The translations under genes were made by a program, and so were the position numbers. The notes under the pieces were generated by a model. The model was not told the origin of the DNA. It ran no database searches and was given only the letters and a program-made list of their open reading frames with translations. From Pseudomonas violetae (GTDB lineage Bacteria > Pseudomonadota > Gammaproteobacteria > Pseudomonadales > Pseudomonadaceae), in contig NZ_JAKNRW010000001.1 of NCBI RefSeq assembly GCF_023072615.1, positions 248,001 to 312,000 of the forward strand: 64,000 nt of DNA. Reading direction: 5' to 3'. Numbering within the stretch: position 1 is the first letter of the stretch; the number at the start of each line of letters is the position of its first letter. Below are positions 8,578 to 17,597 of this stretch, one piece after another.

Positions 8578-9243
8578 ATGTACACCGTGAAAATCTGGAT
8601 TCCGTTGACCTTAGCACTGCTGGCGGGATGCAGTTTTCCTACTGCGCCCGAAGTGCGCCCCCCCCCCGGATCCGTAAATCGTCATGGTGCTACGTCCACG
8701 CTGACGTTCAACCGCACGAGCACGTTCGGTGTGGTCTACAGCCCCCAGACCCTGAAGGATCTCGACTACCTAAATAGATATCACGACCATGCGCTGCATA
8801 GTCTTGAGGGCCGCTGGCTAGTAAGCCCCATACGGCAAGCATATATAGAAAGTTCGCCTCCAAACGTGGCCATCGACAGGGTAAAACAGGCCTTGGATAC
8901 GGTCCTGCCCAACGTCACTTTCTATAGCAGCACAGCCGCAATGACTAAGGCTAAACCGGACTTTATCGTCGTCGTTTATACCCATCACGTGCTCGTGACG
9001 CCGCGCAGCTCGGATATAGAGGCGACCTTTAGCGCCGAGTTCTTCAGCCCGAACTTCGGTTATCTCGGTTGCGCCGAGGGTCACCGCGCGGCGCACATGC
9101 CAGCCCTGTGGACGCACACCCAGCGAACACCCGAAATCGTCGCGCAGCTCGATAGCCAGCGAGCGCTACAAGCCAGCGCACTGAGTGACTTTGAAAACTC
9201 ACTCACAAAAATGGTCGGCAACCAGACCACCGCCAGGGAATAG
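8578..9243 (+). CDS. Putative lipoprotein of the efflux operon
   Basis: The frame is open from 8548, but the ATG at 8578, right after CGGAGG, gives a clean lipoprotein signal (VKIWIPLTLALLAGC). The mature part (about 200 residues) has no family I can name with certainty. It resembles small outer-membrane-associated lipoproteins, with alternating hydrophobic strands such as FIVVVYTHHVLV. It lies between the outer membrane channel and a LysR regulator on the same strand. An accessory role to the pump is inferred from position only. Confidence 0.7.
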   Translation: MYTVKIWIPLTLALLAGCSFPTAPEVRPPPGSVNRHGATSTLTFNRTSTFGVVYSPQTLKDLDYLNRYHDHALHSLEGRWLVSPIRQAYIESSPPNVAIDRVKQALDTVLPNVTFYSSTAAMTKAKPDFIVVVYTHHVLVTPRSSDIEATFSAEFFSPNFGYLGCAEGHRAAHMPALWTHTQRTPEIVAQLDSQRALQASALSDFENSLTKMVGNQTTARE

Positions 9244-9246
9244 CCA

Positions 9247-10230
9247 ATGAACCGAAGAGAGTTACGCAAGGTCGATCTTGCCCTGCTTGTTTGTTTTGAA
9301 TCGATGATGCTGGACCGCAACGTAACGCGGGTGGCGAAAAAGTTTTGCGTTGGTCAGTCCACCATCAGCAGTTCCCTGAACCGATTACGCTCCATTTTCA
9401 ATGACCCTCTTTTCATTCGCGTAGGTCATGCCATGGAGCCTACCGCCAGGGCTTATGAACTCGCGAAATTTCTGACGCCTGGTCTGGACGCAATGTCTAA
9501 GGCCCTACGGCTGGCGGAAGCTTTCCAACCGCAGACCAGTGACCGGGTTTTCCGTCTGGGGTTAACCGACGATGTGGAGTTCAGTTTGTTGCCAAGGCTG
9601 ATCAAACAACTACGTGCAGAGGCACCGGAAGTGACCCTGATCATCCAGCATGCCGATTATCGTCGACTCCCGGCTCAGCTCATCAGCGGCGATATCTCGA
9701 TTGGCGTCTGTCAAACCCGTGAGCTGCCAGCCAACGCAAAGCGCAAGACATTACGGCACTTTCAGTATCGAGTGCTGTGCGACCAACACGACGCGACAGC
9801 GCTGGATCTCGACGAGTACTGCGCGCGACCGCACGTGGTGGTTTCCCAATCGGCCAATACCGTGAGCTACCTCGACAAGTTCCTTGCCGAGCAAGGCCGT
9901 AAGCGACAAGTCGTACTCTCGGTTCCACGTTACAGCTCGTTACCCGCCATTATCGAAAACAGCAATCTCATTGCCACTATTCCTGACTTTGCTGCAGAGT
10001 CGATCACCCAAGTGTTTGCGCTCAAACATAAGCCACCGCCCTTTATGATTCCTGGTGGCTCTCTCTCACTCTCATGGCTGAGTAACAACGATAACGATGC
10101 TGGCGAGCAGTGGCTGCGAGAAAGAGTCGTCAGCCACATGGAGGAGGCGAGTGCCGAGACAGCGATTAAAGCCACCCCAACCCTTTACCTCCCATTGCCT
10201 GCAGGACGAGTCAACTCACATGTTCAATAG
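9247..10230 (+). CDS. LysR-family transcriptional regulator
   Basis: A 327-residue protein with an N-terminal winged helix-turn-helix (LRKVDLALLVCFESMM..RNVTRVAKKFCVGQSTISSSLNRLR) followed by NDPLFIRVG and a periplasmic-binding-like effector domain. The DLALL..F pattern is of the NodD/LinR branch. It begins three bases after the lipoprotein gene, so it is in or next to the pump operon. It probably controls that operon, but the effector is unknown. Its 3' end overlaps the next gene by 11 bp. Confidence 0.88.
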   Translation: MNRRELRKVDLALLVCFESMMLDRNVTRVAKKFCVGQSTISSSLNRLRSIFNDPLFIRVGHAMEPTARAYELAKFLTPGLDAMSKALRLAEAFQPQTSDRVFRLGLTDDVEFSLLPRLIKQLRAEAPEVTLIIQHADYRRLPAQLISGDISIGVCQTRELPANAKRKTLRHFQYRVLCDQHDATALDLDEYCARPHVVVSQSANTVSYLDKFLAEQGRKRQVVLSVPRYSSLPAIIENSNLIATIPDFAAESITQVFALKHKPPPFMIPGGSLSLSWLSNNDNDAGEQWLRERVVSHMEEASAETAIKATPTLYLPLPAGRVNSHVQ

Positions 10231-10645
10231 AATTCTAGTAGCGATAAACGGTACCGCTCAGTGTGACAAGGTATTGCAACTAGCGATGAAGGTTGCTCAG
10301 TCAGGCTCGCGAATTCATGTAGTCTGCGTAATTTCCGCTGAGTACTGTGCCCCGGACGTGGCTTCACAGGATGCGTCACCAGCGGCCCGCAGTGAACAAC
10401 TGCGGGCTGAGGACATCATCGCGAACGCTCGCTATTTGCTCACAACACAGAGCATCGAGAACATCACGACAGTGATTGAGGGCGTTCCCGAGCAGGCAAT
10501 CGCCGCCCATGCGCGCGATCTCGACTGTGACTTGATCGTGATGGGGCATCACCATCTGTCGACCTTCGAACGAGTGACTGGCAACTCGGTCGCCTATAGC
10601 GTATTGGAGAGTTCGCCCTGCCCTATCCTGATCGAAGTCGGCTGA
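10220..10645 (+). CDS. Universal stress protein (UspA family)
   Basis: A 141-residue protein starting at the ATG at 10220 (MFNRILVAINGTAQCDKVLQLA), with AGGACGAG upstream; the longer frame from 10097 is the tail of the LysR gene in another register. It ends with the family motif DLIVMGHHHLSTFERVTGNSVAYSV followed by SPCPILIEV, and the GHHH...GNS segment is the ATP-binding loop (usually G2xG9xGS/T). It is cytosolic, probably nucleotide-binding, and co-transcribed with the efflux regulator. Confidence 0.9.
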   Translation: MFNRILVAINGTAQCDKVLQLAMKVAQSGSRIHVVCVISAEYCAPDVASQDASPAARSEQLRAEDIIANARYLLTTQSIENITTVIEGVPEQAIAAHARDLDCDLIVMGHHHLSTFERVTGNSVAYSVLESSPCPILIEVG

Positions 10646-10667
10646 GTTACCTCATGGACACCGAACA

Positions 10668-10853
10668 CTAGCGCTTATCAAACGGCACCCAACCTTTGGA
10701 TTTGCAGTCCAGTTCAGACTCTACAATCTGCACAACGACATGCGCAGGCTCGATTTCAAAACTATCGCTGACAGCTTGGGTAATCGCTTTGAGCAACTTT
10801 TTCTTCTACTCGCTGAAACGCCCTGCTACGGCGTAAAAAATCACTTCAGGCAT
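10668..10853 (-). pseudogene. 4-oxalocrotonate-tautomerase-like gene with in-frame amber
   Basis: The reverse strand reads MPEVIFYAVAGRFSE, a TAG (10806-10808), then KKKLLKAITQAVSDSFEI and a VVVQIVESE strand, ending at 10668. The catalytic Pro2 and the length (61 codons) fit the tautomerase superfamily. The stop falls where family members often have Gln or Glu before a Lys-rich helix, so a single CAG to TAG change is a plausible origin. The start overlaps the end of the DUF815 remnant. Confidence 0.65.
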
Positions 10854-11362
10854 CGGCCACCTCCAGTCTAGACGCTGAGCTATTAGTAAAGCTCTTGGCG
10901 AAGTGCGCGGCAGTACGGCCCGACGTCGAGCCGCGTTGGGTCGTCCAACAAATTGCACGAATGTGGGCCACTTCATCGCGTGATTCCGGCACATGGTAGG
11001 CAGCCAACCATTGATTGACGACCACCCGCTACTCATCCGAAGAGAAAGCATAGAACGAAATCCACAGACCAAAGTGCTTGGCAAGGGAGACGTTCTCTTC
11101 CACCTCCTCGCCGGGGCTCAACGAGCCGTTATCGCCACGCATCATCTGTAAATTATCCGAGACTTTCGCGGCCATCAGGTGACGTCGACTGGAAGTGGCG
11201 TAGATCAGCACATTGGCACTTTGCGTTGCAATGGTACCGTGCAAGGTAATCTTCAGACGCCTATGGCCAGCATCCCCTCCTCGAACGACAAGTCACCTCA
11301 CACAATGATGAAGTTCTCCGGTCAGTTCGCCAGCAGTTCGATGATTTGATGGGGCGACCCAA
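10846..11362 (-). pseudogene. DUF815-type AAA ATPase remnant
   Basis: Reverse-strand pieces align with the intact ATPase at 35353-36288: IIELLAN, DLSFEEG, then QSANVLIYATSSRRHLMAAK, GEEVEENVSLAKHFGLWISF and VVNQWLAAYHVPE, plus TTQRGSTSGR. At least one frameshift lies at FEEG (one base missing), with stops after LLAN, after FIIV and at the SDE/VNQWL junction (TAG). The Walker A part is missing. This is a decayed duplicate. Confidence 0.8.
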
Positions 11363-11436
11363 TGAACGCCGGATACACAGGCATACTCAAGACTGAACTA
11401 CTATAAAATCTCACTCGGTTGAGCGTTTGACGACAG

Positions 11437-12255
11437 ATGGATTTCGACTACCAAAATATGGATAAATCTACCAGTACTGCCCCATGTCAGGTTCCAAGAG
11501 GCCCCCAACCTGCACCTCAAAGCATTGCCGTTGAGTTTGAAGATGGTCATTGGGTAGCCAATCACCAACACGACAGCGCCCAACTCCTTTATGCAGTACA
11601 GGGCTTCCTTGTGATCGGGATGGCCTCTGGGCGGTGGGTGCTTCCAATCAATCGTGCCTTATGGATACCGCCAAATACCGAGCACTGGACGCGCATGGTA
11701 GGCGACGTGCAGATGCGCAGCCTTTACCTGGAACCGGGACAGGCGCTGCACATGCCGCATGAGTGCTGCGTGGTCGAAGTTTCTGCGCTGTTGAAGGAGC
11801 TCATCCTTGCGGCAGTCAGGATCCGAGAGCCGTTTGCTCAAAACAGTCGAAATGGTCGCCTGATGGGGTTACTGCTAGATGAATTAACGCAAAAGCCCCT
11901 GCAATCCATGCACTTGCCGACGCCGAGCAACCCGCGACTGGCGAGAATCTGCCGAAGGCTGATCGATGCCCCGGATCTTGACCTGAATGAGTGCGTCTCT
12001 GAGGTTGGCGTCAATCCCAAAACAATACGGCGCTGGTTTGTCGATTATCTGGGCATGAGCTTTGGCAAATGGCGCCGTCAAGTCAGAGTTCTATTGGCAC
12101 TGGAGCAACTGGCGACAGGTAAGAGCGTTCTCGATGTTGCACTGGCAACTGGATACTCGAATCACAGCGCATTCAGTGCAATGTTTCGCAGTGCGCTGGG
12201 GGGCTCGCCGAGTGAGTTCCTCGATCAACGTCGCGATAAGATTACGCGGTCCTGA
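11437..12255 (+). CDS. AraC-family regulator with N-terminal cupin
   Basis: A 272-residue protein. The N-terminal half is a cupin-like sensor (HWVANHQHDSAQLLYAVQG, then WVLPINRALWIPPNTEHW). The C-terminal half carries two helix-turn-helix motifs (SEVGVNPKTIRRWFVDYLG and LDVALATGYSNHSAFSAMFR). It is transcribed away from the DUF815 remnant. A paralogue with the same domain order and the same divergent DUF815 partner is at 34514-35284. Target unknown. Confidence 0.88.
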   Translation: MDFDYQNMDKSTSTAPCQVPRGPQPAPQSIAVEFEDGHWVANHQHDSAQLLYAVQGFLVIGMASGRWVLPINRALWIPPNTEHWTRMVGDVQMRSLYLEPGQALHMPHECCVVEVSALLKELILAAVRIREPFAQNSRNGRLMGLLLDELTQKPLQSMHLPTPSNPRLARICRRLIDAPDLDLNECVSEVGVNPKTIRRWFVDYLGMSFGKWRRQVRVLLALEQLATGKSVLDVALATGYSNHSAFSAMFRSALGGSPSEFLDQRRDKITRS

Positions 12256-12337
12256 GTGACGGTAATAATATCGCAGCAGCTTAGCAGAGATGACCGGAAG
12301 GCCTTGAAACTAACGTCGAATTAGCTATGCTGCGGCG

Positions 12338-13237
12338 ATGAAACCACCTGATCTCAACCTCCTTGTAGCACTGCATGTTTTGATCGAAGAAGGCTCTGTT
12401 GCTGGAGCCGCACGCAGAATGCATCTGAGTCCCCCGGCGATGAGTCGGACGTTGGCACGAGTCCGGCTGGCGATGGACGACCCCATACTGGTACGTTCAC
12501 AACGGGGAATGATACCGACACCCAAGGCATTGCTCATCCGCGAGCAAGTCCGCGGAATCGTTGAGTTGGCGCAAGGCTTCCTTGTCCAGACACAAGGTTT
12601 TGATCTGAGCACGGCCAGCAGAACTTTCAGCATCAGGGCCAACGATCTCTTCGTGGGTGCTTATGGCGTCAAGCTTGCCGCAATTCTCAAAGACCACTCT
12701 CCCAATTCGGTGCTGCGATTTGTTCCAGAGAGCGATCTGGATATCGACCCACTCAATGCTGGCAGCATCGATCTGGCGATTAGCTCATCAAGAACGTTTG
12801 GTGCCGATATTAAAGTTCAGAACCTGTTCAGTTGCTCTTTTGTGGGCATTGCACGAGTGGACCACCCGATTTTCAATGACGAGATCACTCCCGAGCGCTT
12901 CGTTGCATACGACCACATCAGCGTATCGCGACGAGGTCGTACCGAAGGCCCGATTGATACCGCACTGACCGAGCTGTCCCTCAAGCGCCGGGTAACCTAC
13001 ATCACGCCTACCTTTCATTCAGCATTGTTCGCTATCAGCGACTCGGACCTGGTGCTGCCAGTGATGCCCGTTGCCATGCTCAAAAGCACAGAACACCTAG
13101 GACTAAGGTTAAGATCTTTCACTTTGCCTATCCCAATTTTGGATCTGATGATTGTTCAGGCTTGGCATCCTCGCCTAGAGCATGATGAGGCGCATCGCTG
13201 GCTCAGACGTACGTTAAAGGAGTTGACCTCTGACTGA
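12338..13237 (+). CDS. LysR-family transcriptional regulator
   Basis: A 299-residue protein with a clear N-terminal helix-turn-helix (DLNLLVALHVLIEEGSVAGA, AARRMHLSPPAMSRTLARVR), the conserved DPILVRSQRGMIPTPKA after it, and a type 2 periplasmic-binding effector domain ending near WLRRTLKEL. No enzyme gene neighbours it on either side that would name the regulon; it lies between the AraC gene and xylR. It may act on genes elsewhere. Confidence 0.87.
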   Translation: MKPPDLNLLVALHVLIEEGSVAGAARRMHLSPPAMSRTLARVRLAMDDPILVRSQRGMIPTPKALLIREQVRGIVELAQGFLVQTQGFDLSTASRTFSIRANDLFVGAYGVKLAAILKDHSPNSVLRFVPESDLDIDPLNAGSIDLAISSSRTFGADIKVQNLFSCSFVGIARVDHPIFNDEITPERFVAYDHISVSRRGRTEGPIDTALTELSLKRRVTYITPTFHSALFAISDSDLVLPVMPVAMLKSTEHLGLRLRSFTLPIPILDLMIVQAWHPRLEHDEAHRWLRRTLKELTSD

Positions 13238-13574
13238 CGCCAACCAACAAGCGTAATCTGGTACTTCAGTGGGTAAACGCGACGAACTTCCTGATCGCAG
13301 ACAAAAAAAAGCCACCTGGCTGGGGTCCAGGTGGCAAAGAGACCTTACCAAAGGGTCGAAGATGGAACCTATCAGGGGTTCCAGTGCGCTGGGAGCTTGA
13401 CAGGCCACACTGCTCTTCGAAAGCAAATCTACCATTCGTTAACGTCGCACGATCATTCAATCCGTCAATAGTTATTACCAAAGCGCTCGTACACCGAAAC
13501 TTTTCAGACATGTTAAAAGAGGCTAAGAGTACGCAATTGTCATCACTGTGCTCACTCACAAAATCTACATGAAT
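13238..13574. other. Intergenic stretch downstream of converging lysR and xylR
   Basis: Holds the xylR terminator at 13303-13336. Short reverse and forward frames (60-97 codons) show no family resemblance and no ribosome-binding site, so I see no gene here. Confidence 0.5.
13303..13336 (-). terminator. Rho-independent terminator of xylR
   Basis: GCCACCTGG and CCAGGTGGC form a strong stem around a short loop. Read on the reverse strand it is followed by eight T residues. It lies downstream of xylR with about 240 bp between. Confidence 0.85.
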
Positions 13575-14756
13575 TTAACCCGCGACACGACCTTGCTGAT
13601 ACTCACGTGGCGTGCAGCCGAACTCACGCTTAAACACCGTGTGCAGGTATTGCGCCGACTTAAAGCCGCAGTCATGAGCAATCTCGGCAATCCCGGCCGA
13701 GGTGTTTTCCAACCCCGCAGCTGCTGCGGCCAGTTTAAAACGCAGCACTTCATCATGAACGCTGCGCCCCAACTTTCGACGAAAATGCGACTCAAGAGAT
13801 GACCGCGATACACCCACATAATTCGCCACCTGCTCGGTCTTGATGCCCTGACAAGCGTATTGCCGAATAAAGTGCAGCGCCTGCATGACATAGGGGTCAT
13901 CGAGGGGTTGGTGCAAGCTGGAAGCCTGCACATTGATCCCTTCCGGCGGCACCAGAATCTGCGTGCCGATCGATGGCATTCCATGCAGCATCTGGTGCAG
14001 CAAACGTGCGGCGGTACGCCCCATGCTGTCGGCCCCCTGAATCACCGAGCTGAGCGGCACCCGGGTCAGGCTGCGGGTCAGCGGGTCGTTATCGATACCA
14101 ATCAACGCCACTTGTTCCGGTACTGCGATCCCCGCCGTCATGCAGGCTTGCAACAGTTGCCGGGCCCGCGCGTCATTGACCGCTATGATGCCAATGGGTT
14201 TAGGCAGGCTGTGCAACCAGGCGATCAGCTGCGCGACGGCGCTGTCCCAGAGCGGTGCGCTGGTCTCCAGGCCACGATAGATGTCGGCCGGTAAGCCATC
14301 TCGCTGCAGCAGTCGGCGGAAAGCACTTTCCCGCTCCTGGGCCCAGCGATTTGCCTGTGCTTCTGGCAGGCTGAAGCAGGCAAAACGGGTCAATCCCGCT
14401 TCGATCAGGTGTTTGTAGGCCAACTGGATCAAAGCGAAATTATCGGTGGACACATAAGGAATGTTCCGCGGGTAGGCGCGCTCATCCTCATAGGATCCAC
14501 CCACCGCCACCACTGGCAGCTTGATCCCCGCCAGCGCCTGACCAATGACCGGGTCGTCGAAGTCGGCAATGATGCCGTCGCCCTGCCAGCGCTCGATGCC
14601 CTTCAGCCGGCAGAGAAAGTCCTCCTCGAGAAACAAGTCCCAGGACGCCCGGGTGCTGCTCAGGTAATTGCCGATCCCGCTGATGATGCCGCGGTCGTAG
14701 ATCTTGTTCCCATTGAACAGCAGGGCTATGCGGTGGCTGCGGGGGACTGTTTTCAT
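13575..14756 (-). CDS. xylR: XylR, xylose-responsive AraC-type activator
   Basis: The likely start is the ATG at 14756 (MKTVPRSHRIALLFNGNKIY), with GGAG upstream; the frame open to 14810 is too long. The roughly 393-residue product has the XylR layout: an N-terminal periplasmic-binding/LacI-type sugar sensor (YDRGIISGIGNYL.., then GIIAVNDARARQLL and VALIGIDNDPL) and a C-terminal AraC DNA-binding domain (VANYVGVSRSSLESHFRRKL, IAHDCGFKSAQYLHTVFKRE). In E. coli XylR binds D-xylose and activates xylAB and xylFGH. Here it is divergent from xylF, with a large palindrome between them, so it very probably activates xylFGH. Confidence 0.93.
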   Translation of the reverse strand: MKTVPRSHRIALLFNGNKIYDRGIISGIGNYLSSTRASWDLFLEEDFLCRLKGIERWQGDGIIADFDDPVIGQALAGIKLPVVAVGGSYEDERAYPRNIPYVSTDNFALIQLAYKHLIEAGLTRFACFSLPEAQANRWAQERESAFRRLLQRDGLPADIYRGLETSAPLWDSAVAQLIAWLHSLPKPIGIIAVNDARARQLLQACMTAGIAVPEQVALIGIDNDPLTRSLTRVPLSSVIQGADSMGRTAARLLHQMLHGMPSIGTQILVPPEGINVQASSLHQPLDDPYVMQALHFIRQYACQGIKTEQVANYVGVSRSSLESHFRRKLGRSVHDEVLRFKLAAAAAGLENTSAGIAEIAHDCGFKSAQYLHTVFKREFGCTPREYQQGRVAG

Positions 14757-14798
14757 TGTTTTTCTCCGGACCGGTCGGCACAGACTAGGCGTGAGGTG

Positions 14799-14856
14799 GC
14801 GGAATCTCAATACTCAAAATCGCACCAGCACTTGGTGATTTTCGCAATCCGCCAGT
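14799..14856. promoter_or_regulatory. Nested palindrome between xylR and xylF, candidate XylR operator
   Basis: An inner imperfect palindrome (AAAATCGCACCA, GCACT, TGGTGATTTT, about 14817-14843) lies inside outer arms GGCGGA (14799) and TCCGCC (near 14854). It is centred in the 169-bp gap of a divergent regulator-transporter pair. Its use by XylR is inferred from position and symmetry. Confidence 0.55.
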
Positions 14857-14925
14857 GTCGGCGCGGCGTTAGTATCGAAACCAATCGATGACGCTCTCAA
14901 AACAACAATAAAAGGACACAGCATT

Positions 14926-15927
14926 ATGAAGAACCTGAAAACCGCCCTGCTCGCCAGCGTCCTGGTCATGATCGGTAACTCGGCTATTGCTGACGCGAAA
15001 CACCCGAAAATCGGCTTCTCGATCGACGATCTGCGCCTTGAACGCTGGTCACGCGACCGGGACTACTTCACCGCCGCAGCCGAGCAATTGGGCGCCAAGG
15101 TTTACGTGCAGTCAGCCGACGCCAACGAGCAGCGGCAGATTTCTCAGATCGAAAACCTGATCTCGCGCGGCGTCGACGTGATTGTCATCGTGCCGTTGAA
15201 CGCCACAGTGCTGAACAACGCGGTCGCCGAAGCCAAGAAAGCCGGGGTCAAGGTAGTGTCCTATGACCGTCTGATCCTCAATGCCGACATCGACGCCTAT
15301 ATTTCCTTTGATAACAAGAAGGTCGGCGAAATGCAGGCTGAAGGCGTGGTTAAGGTGCAACCCAAGGGCAATTACTTCTTGCTGGGCGGTGCGCCGACCG
15401 ACAACAACGCCAAGATCTTGCGCGAAGGCCAGATGGAGGTGCTTCAACCCTTGATCGACAAAGGCGACATCAAGGTGGTGGGTCAGCAGTGGGTGAAAGA
15501 GTGGAATCCGACCGAGGCGCTGAGCATTGTCGAGAACGCCTTGACCGCCAATGACAACAAAATTGACGGTATCGTCGCGTCCAACGACGCCACCGCAGGG
15601 GGTGCGATCCAGGCTCTCTCTGCCCAGAAACTGGACGGCAAGGTACCGATCTCCGGTCAGGATGCCGACCTTGCGGCGATCAAACGGGTGGTCGCTGGCA
15701 CCCAGACCATGACCGTCTACAAACCACTGAAACTGTTGGCCTCGGAGGCCGCCAAACTGTCTGTACAGTTGGCGCGCGACGAGACGCCTGCATACAACTC
15801 GAAATACGACAACGGCGCAAAAAAGGTCGACAGCATCCTTCTCAAACCAACGCCGTTGACCAAAGACAACATCAACGTGCTGGAGGAAGACGGGTTCTAT
15901 ACGAAAGCACAGATTGCCGGGCAGTAG
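14926..15927 (+). CDS. xylF: D-xylose ABC transporter, periplasmic binding protein
   Basis: A 333-residue protein with an N-terminal signal peptide cleaved near SAIADA and the XylF pattern: KIGFSIDDLRLERWSRDRDY, SADANEQRQISQIENLI, VVSYDRLI, NDATAGGAIQAL and GQDADLAAIKRV. It binds D-xylose in the periplasm and delivers it to XylGH. AAAGGA stands before the ATG. It is the first gene of xylFGH. Confidence 0.95.
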   Translation: MKNLKTALLASVLVMIGNSAIADAKHPKIGFSIDDLRLERWSRDRDYFTAAAEQLGAKVYVQSADANEQRQISQIENLISRGVDVIVIVPLNATVLNNAVAEAKKAGVKVVSYDRLILNADIDAYISFDNKKVGEMQAEGVVKVQPKGNYFLLGGAPTDNNAKILREGQMEVLQPLIDKGDIKVVGQQWVKEWNPTEALSIVENALTANDNKIDGIVASNDATAGGAIQALSAQKLDGKVPISGQDADLAAIKRVVAGTQTMTVYKPLKLLASEAAKLSVQLARDETPAYNSKYDNGAKKVDSILLKPTPLTKDNINVLEEDGFYTKAQIAGQ

Positions 15928-15941
15928 TCGCCTGGTTTTCG

Positions 15942-15994
15942 ATGCTTGCCTGGCAAATATTGGGTGACTGACAGTCAGTCGTCGCTGGCAAGCG
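15942..15994 (+). other. Stem-loop between xylF and xylG
   Basis: GCTTGCC and GGCAAGC arms pair across about 40 nt with inner complementarity (TGACTGACAGTCAGTC). Such intercistronic structures after binding-protein genes often protect the 5' part of the transcript, giving more binding protein than ATPase. No U-tract follows, so it is not a plain terminator. Confidence 0.5.
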
Positions 15995-16040
15995 TCAGTC
16001 GAGGGGATTTTCAATCTTTGCTTTCGTTCGAGAGTTTTCA

Positions 16041-17597
16041 ATGTCTGATTATTTGCTGGAAATGAAAGGAATCGTCAAAGCCTTCGGTGGGGTTCGTGCG
16101 CTGAATGGCATCGACATCAAGGTCAAATCGGGCGAGTGTGTGGGTTTGTGCGGAGAGAACGGCGCCGGAAAATCGACCCTGATGAAGGTATTGTCCGCGG
16201 TCTATCCCTGCGACACCTGGGAGGGCGAAATTCTTTGGCAAGGCCAGCCACTCAAGGCCTATTCGATCAGAGAAACCGAAGCCGCCGGTATCGTCATCAT
16301 TCATCAGGAGCTGACCCTCGTCCCGGATCTTTCTGTCGCCGAAAACATCTTCATGGGTCACGAATTGACACTGCCAGGTGGACGCATGAACTACCCGGCG
16401 ATGATCCATCGTGCCGAAGCACTGATGCGTGAGCTGAAGGTTCCGGACATGAACGTCTCCCTTCCCGTGTCGCAGTACGGTGGCGGTTATCAGCAGTTGG
16501 TGGAAATCGCCAAGGCACTGAACAAAAAGACGCGACTGCTGATCCTCGACGAGCCCTCCTCGGCGTTGACCCGCTCGGAAATTGAGGTGTTGCTGGACAT
16601 CATTCGCAACCTAAAGACCAAGGGTGTTGCCTGCGTCTACATCTCGCACAAGCTCGACGAAGTGGCGGCGGTCTGCGACACCATCTCGGTAATCCGCGAC
16701 GGCAAACACATCGCTACCACCGCCATGGCCGATATGGACATCGCGCAGATCATCACTCAGATGGTTGGCCGCGAAATGAGCAACCTTTACCCCAGCGAAC
16801 CGCGCGAGATAGGCAAAGTGCTGTTCGAAGCGCGCCACATCACCTGCTACGACGTCGACAACCCCAACCGCAAGCGCGTGGACGACATTTCTTTTGTATT
16901 GAAGCGCGGCGAAATCCTCGGCATCGCAGGACTGGTGGGCGCAGGGCGCACAGAGCTGGTGTCGGCGCTGTTCGGCTCCTATCCCGGTCGTTATGAAGGC
17001 GAAGTCTGGCTGGACGGCAAACTCATCGACACCCGCACCCCACTTAAATCTATCCGAGCCGGTTTGTGCATGGTTCCGGAAGATCGCAAACGTCAGGGCA
17101 TCATCCCGGACCTTGGGGTCGGACAGAACATAACCCTTGCGGTACTCGATAGTTTTTCACGTATGAGCCGCATCGATGCAGAAGCCGAGCTCGGCAGCAT
17201 CCAGCAGGAAATCGCGCGGATGCAGCTGAAAACCGCAACACCCTTTTTGCCGATCACCAGCCTCTCCGGCGGGAACCAGCAGAAGGCCGTGCTGGCAAAG
17301 ATGCTACTGACCAAGCCCCGGGTGTTGATTCTTGATGAGCCCACTCGCGGCGTCGATGTCGGCGCCAAATATGAAATCTACAAATTGATGGGTGCGCTGG
17401 CGGCCGAAGGCGTATCGATCATCATGGTGTCATCGGAACTGGCCGAAGTGCTGGGCGTTTCCGACCGTGTGCTGGTGATTGGTGAAGGCCATCTGCGCGG
17501 TGACTTTATCAACCACCAATTGACCCAGGAGCAAGTGCTCGCTGCGGCGCTCAGCCAGCTTAATGGGCATGACATCAATGATCGGAAATCTGCGTAA
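16041..17597 (+). CDS. xylG: D-xylose ABC transporter, duplicated ATP-binding protein
   Basis: A 518-residue protein with two tandem ABC domains. Domain 1 has Walker [10 protein letters not shown] (about residues 38-46), a variant signature ([15 protein letters not shown]) and Walker B LLILDEP. Domain 2 has the degenerate P-loop [10 protein letters not shown] usual for sugar importers, signature [15 protein letters not shown] and [14 protein letters not shown]. It powers xylose import with XylH. The following xylH ATG abuts its stop. Confidence 0.95.
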   Translation: MSDYLLEMKGIVKAFGGVRALNGIDIKVKSGECVGLCGENGAGKSTLMKVLSAVYPCDTWEGEILWQGQPLKAYSIRETEAAGIVIIHQELTLVPDLSVAENIFMGHELTLPGGRMNYPAMIHRAEALMRELKVPDMNVSLPVSQYGGGYQQLVEIAKALNKKTRLLILDEPSSALTRSEIEVLLDIIRNLKTKGVACVYISHKLDEVAAVCDTISVIRDGKHIATTAMADMDIAQIITQMVGREMSNLYPSEPREIGKVLFEARHITCYDVDNPNRKRVDDISFVLKRGEILGIAGLVGAGRTELVSALFGSYPGRYEGEVWLDGKLIDTRTPLKSIRAGLCMVPEDRKRQGIIPDLGVGQNITLAVLDSFSRMSRIDAEAELGSIQQEIARMQLKTATPFLPITSLSGGNQQKAVLAKMLLTKPRVLILDEPTRGVDVGAKYEIYKLMGALAAEGVSIIMVSSELAEVLGVSDRVLVIGEGHLRGDFINHQLTQEQVLAAALSQLNGHDINDRKSA

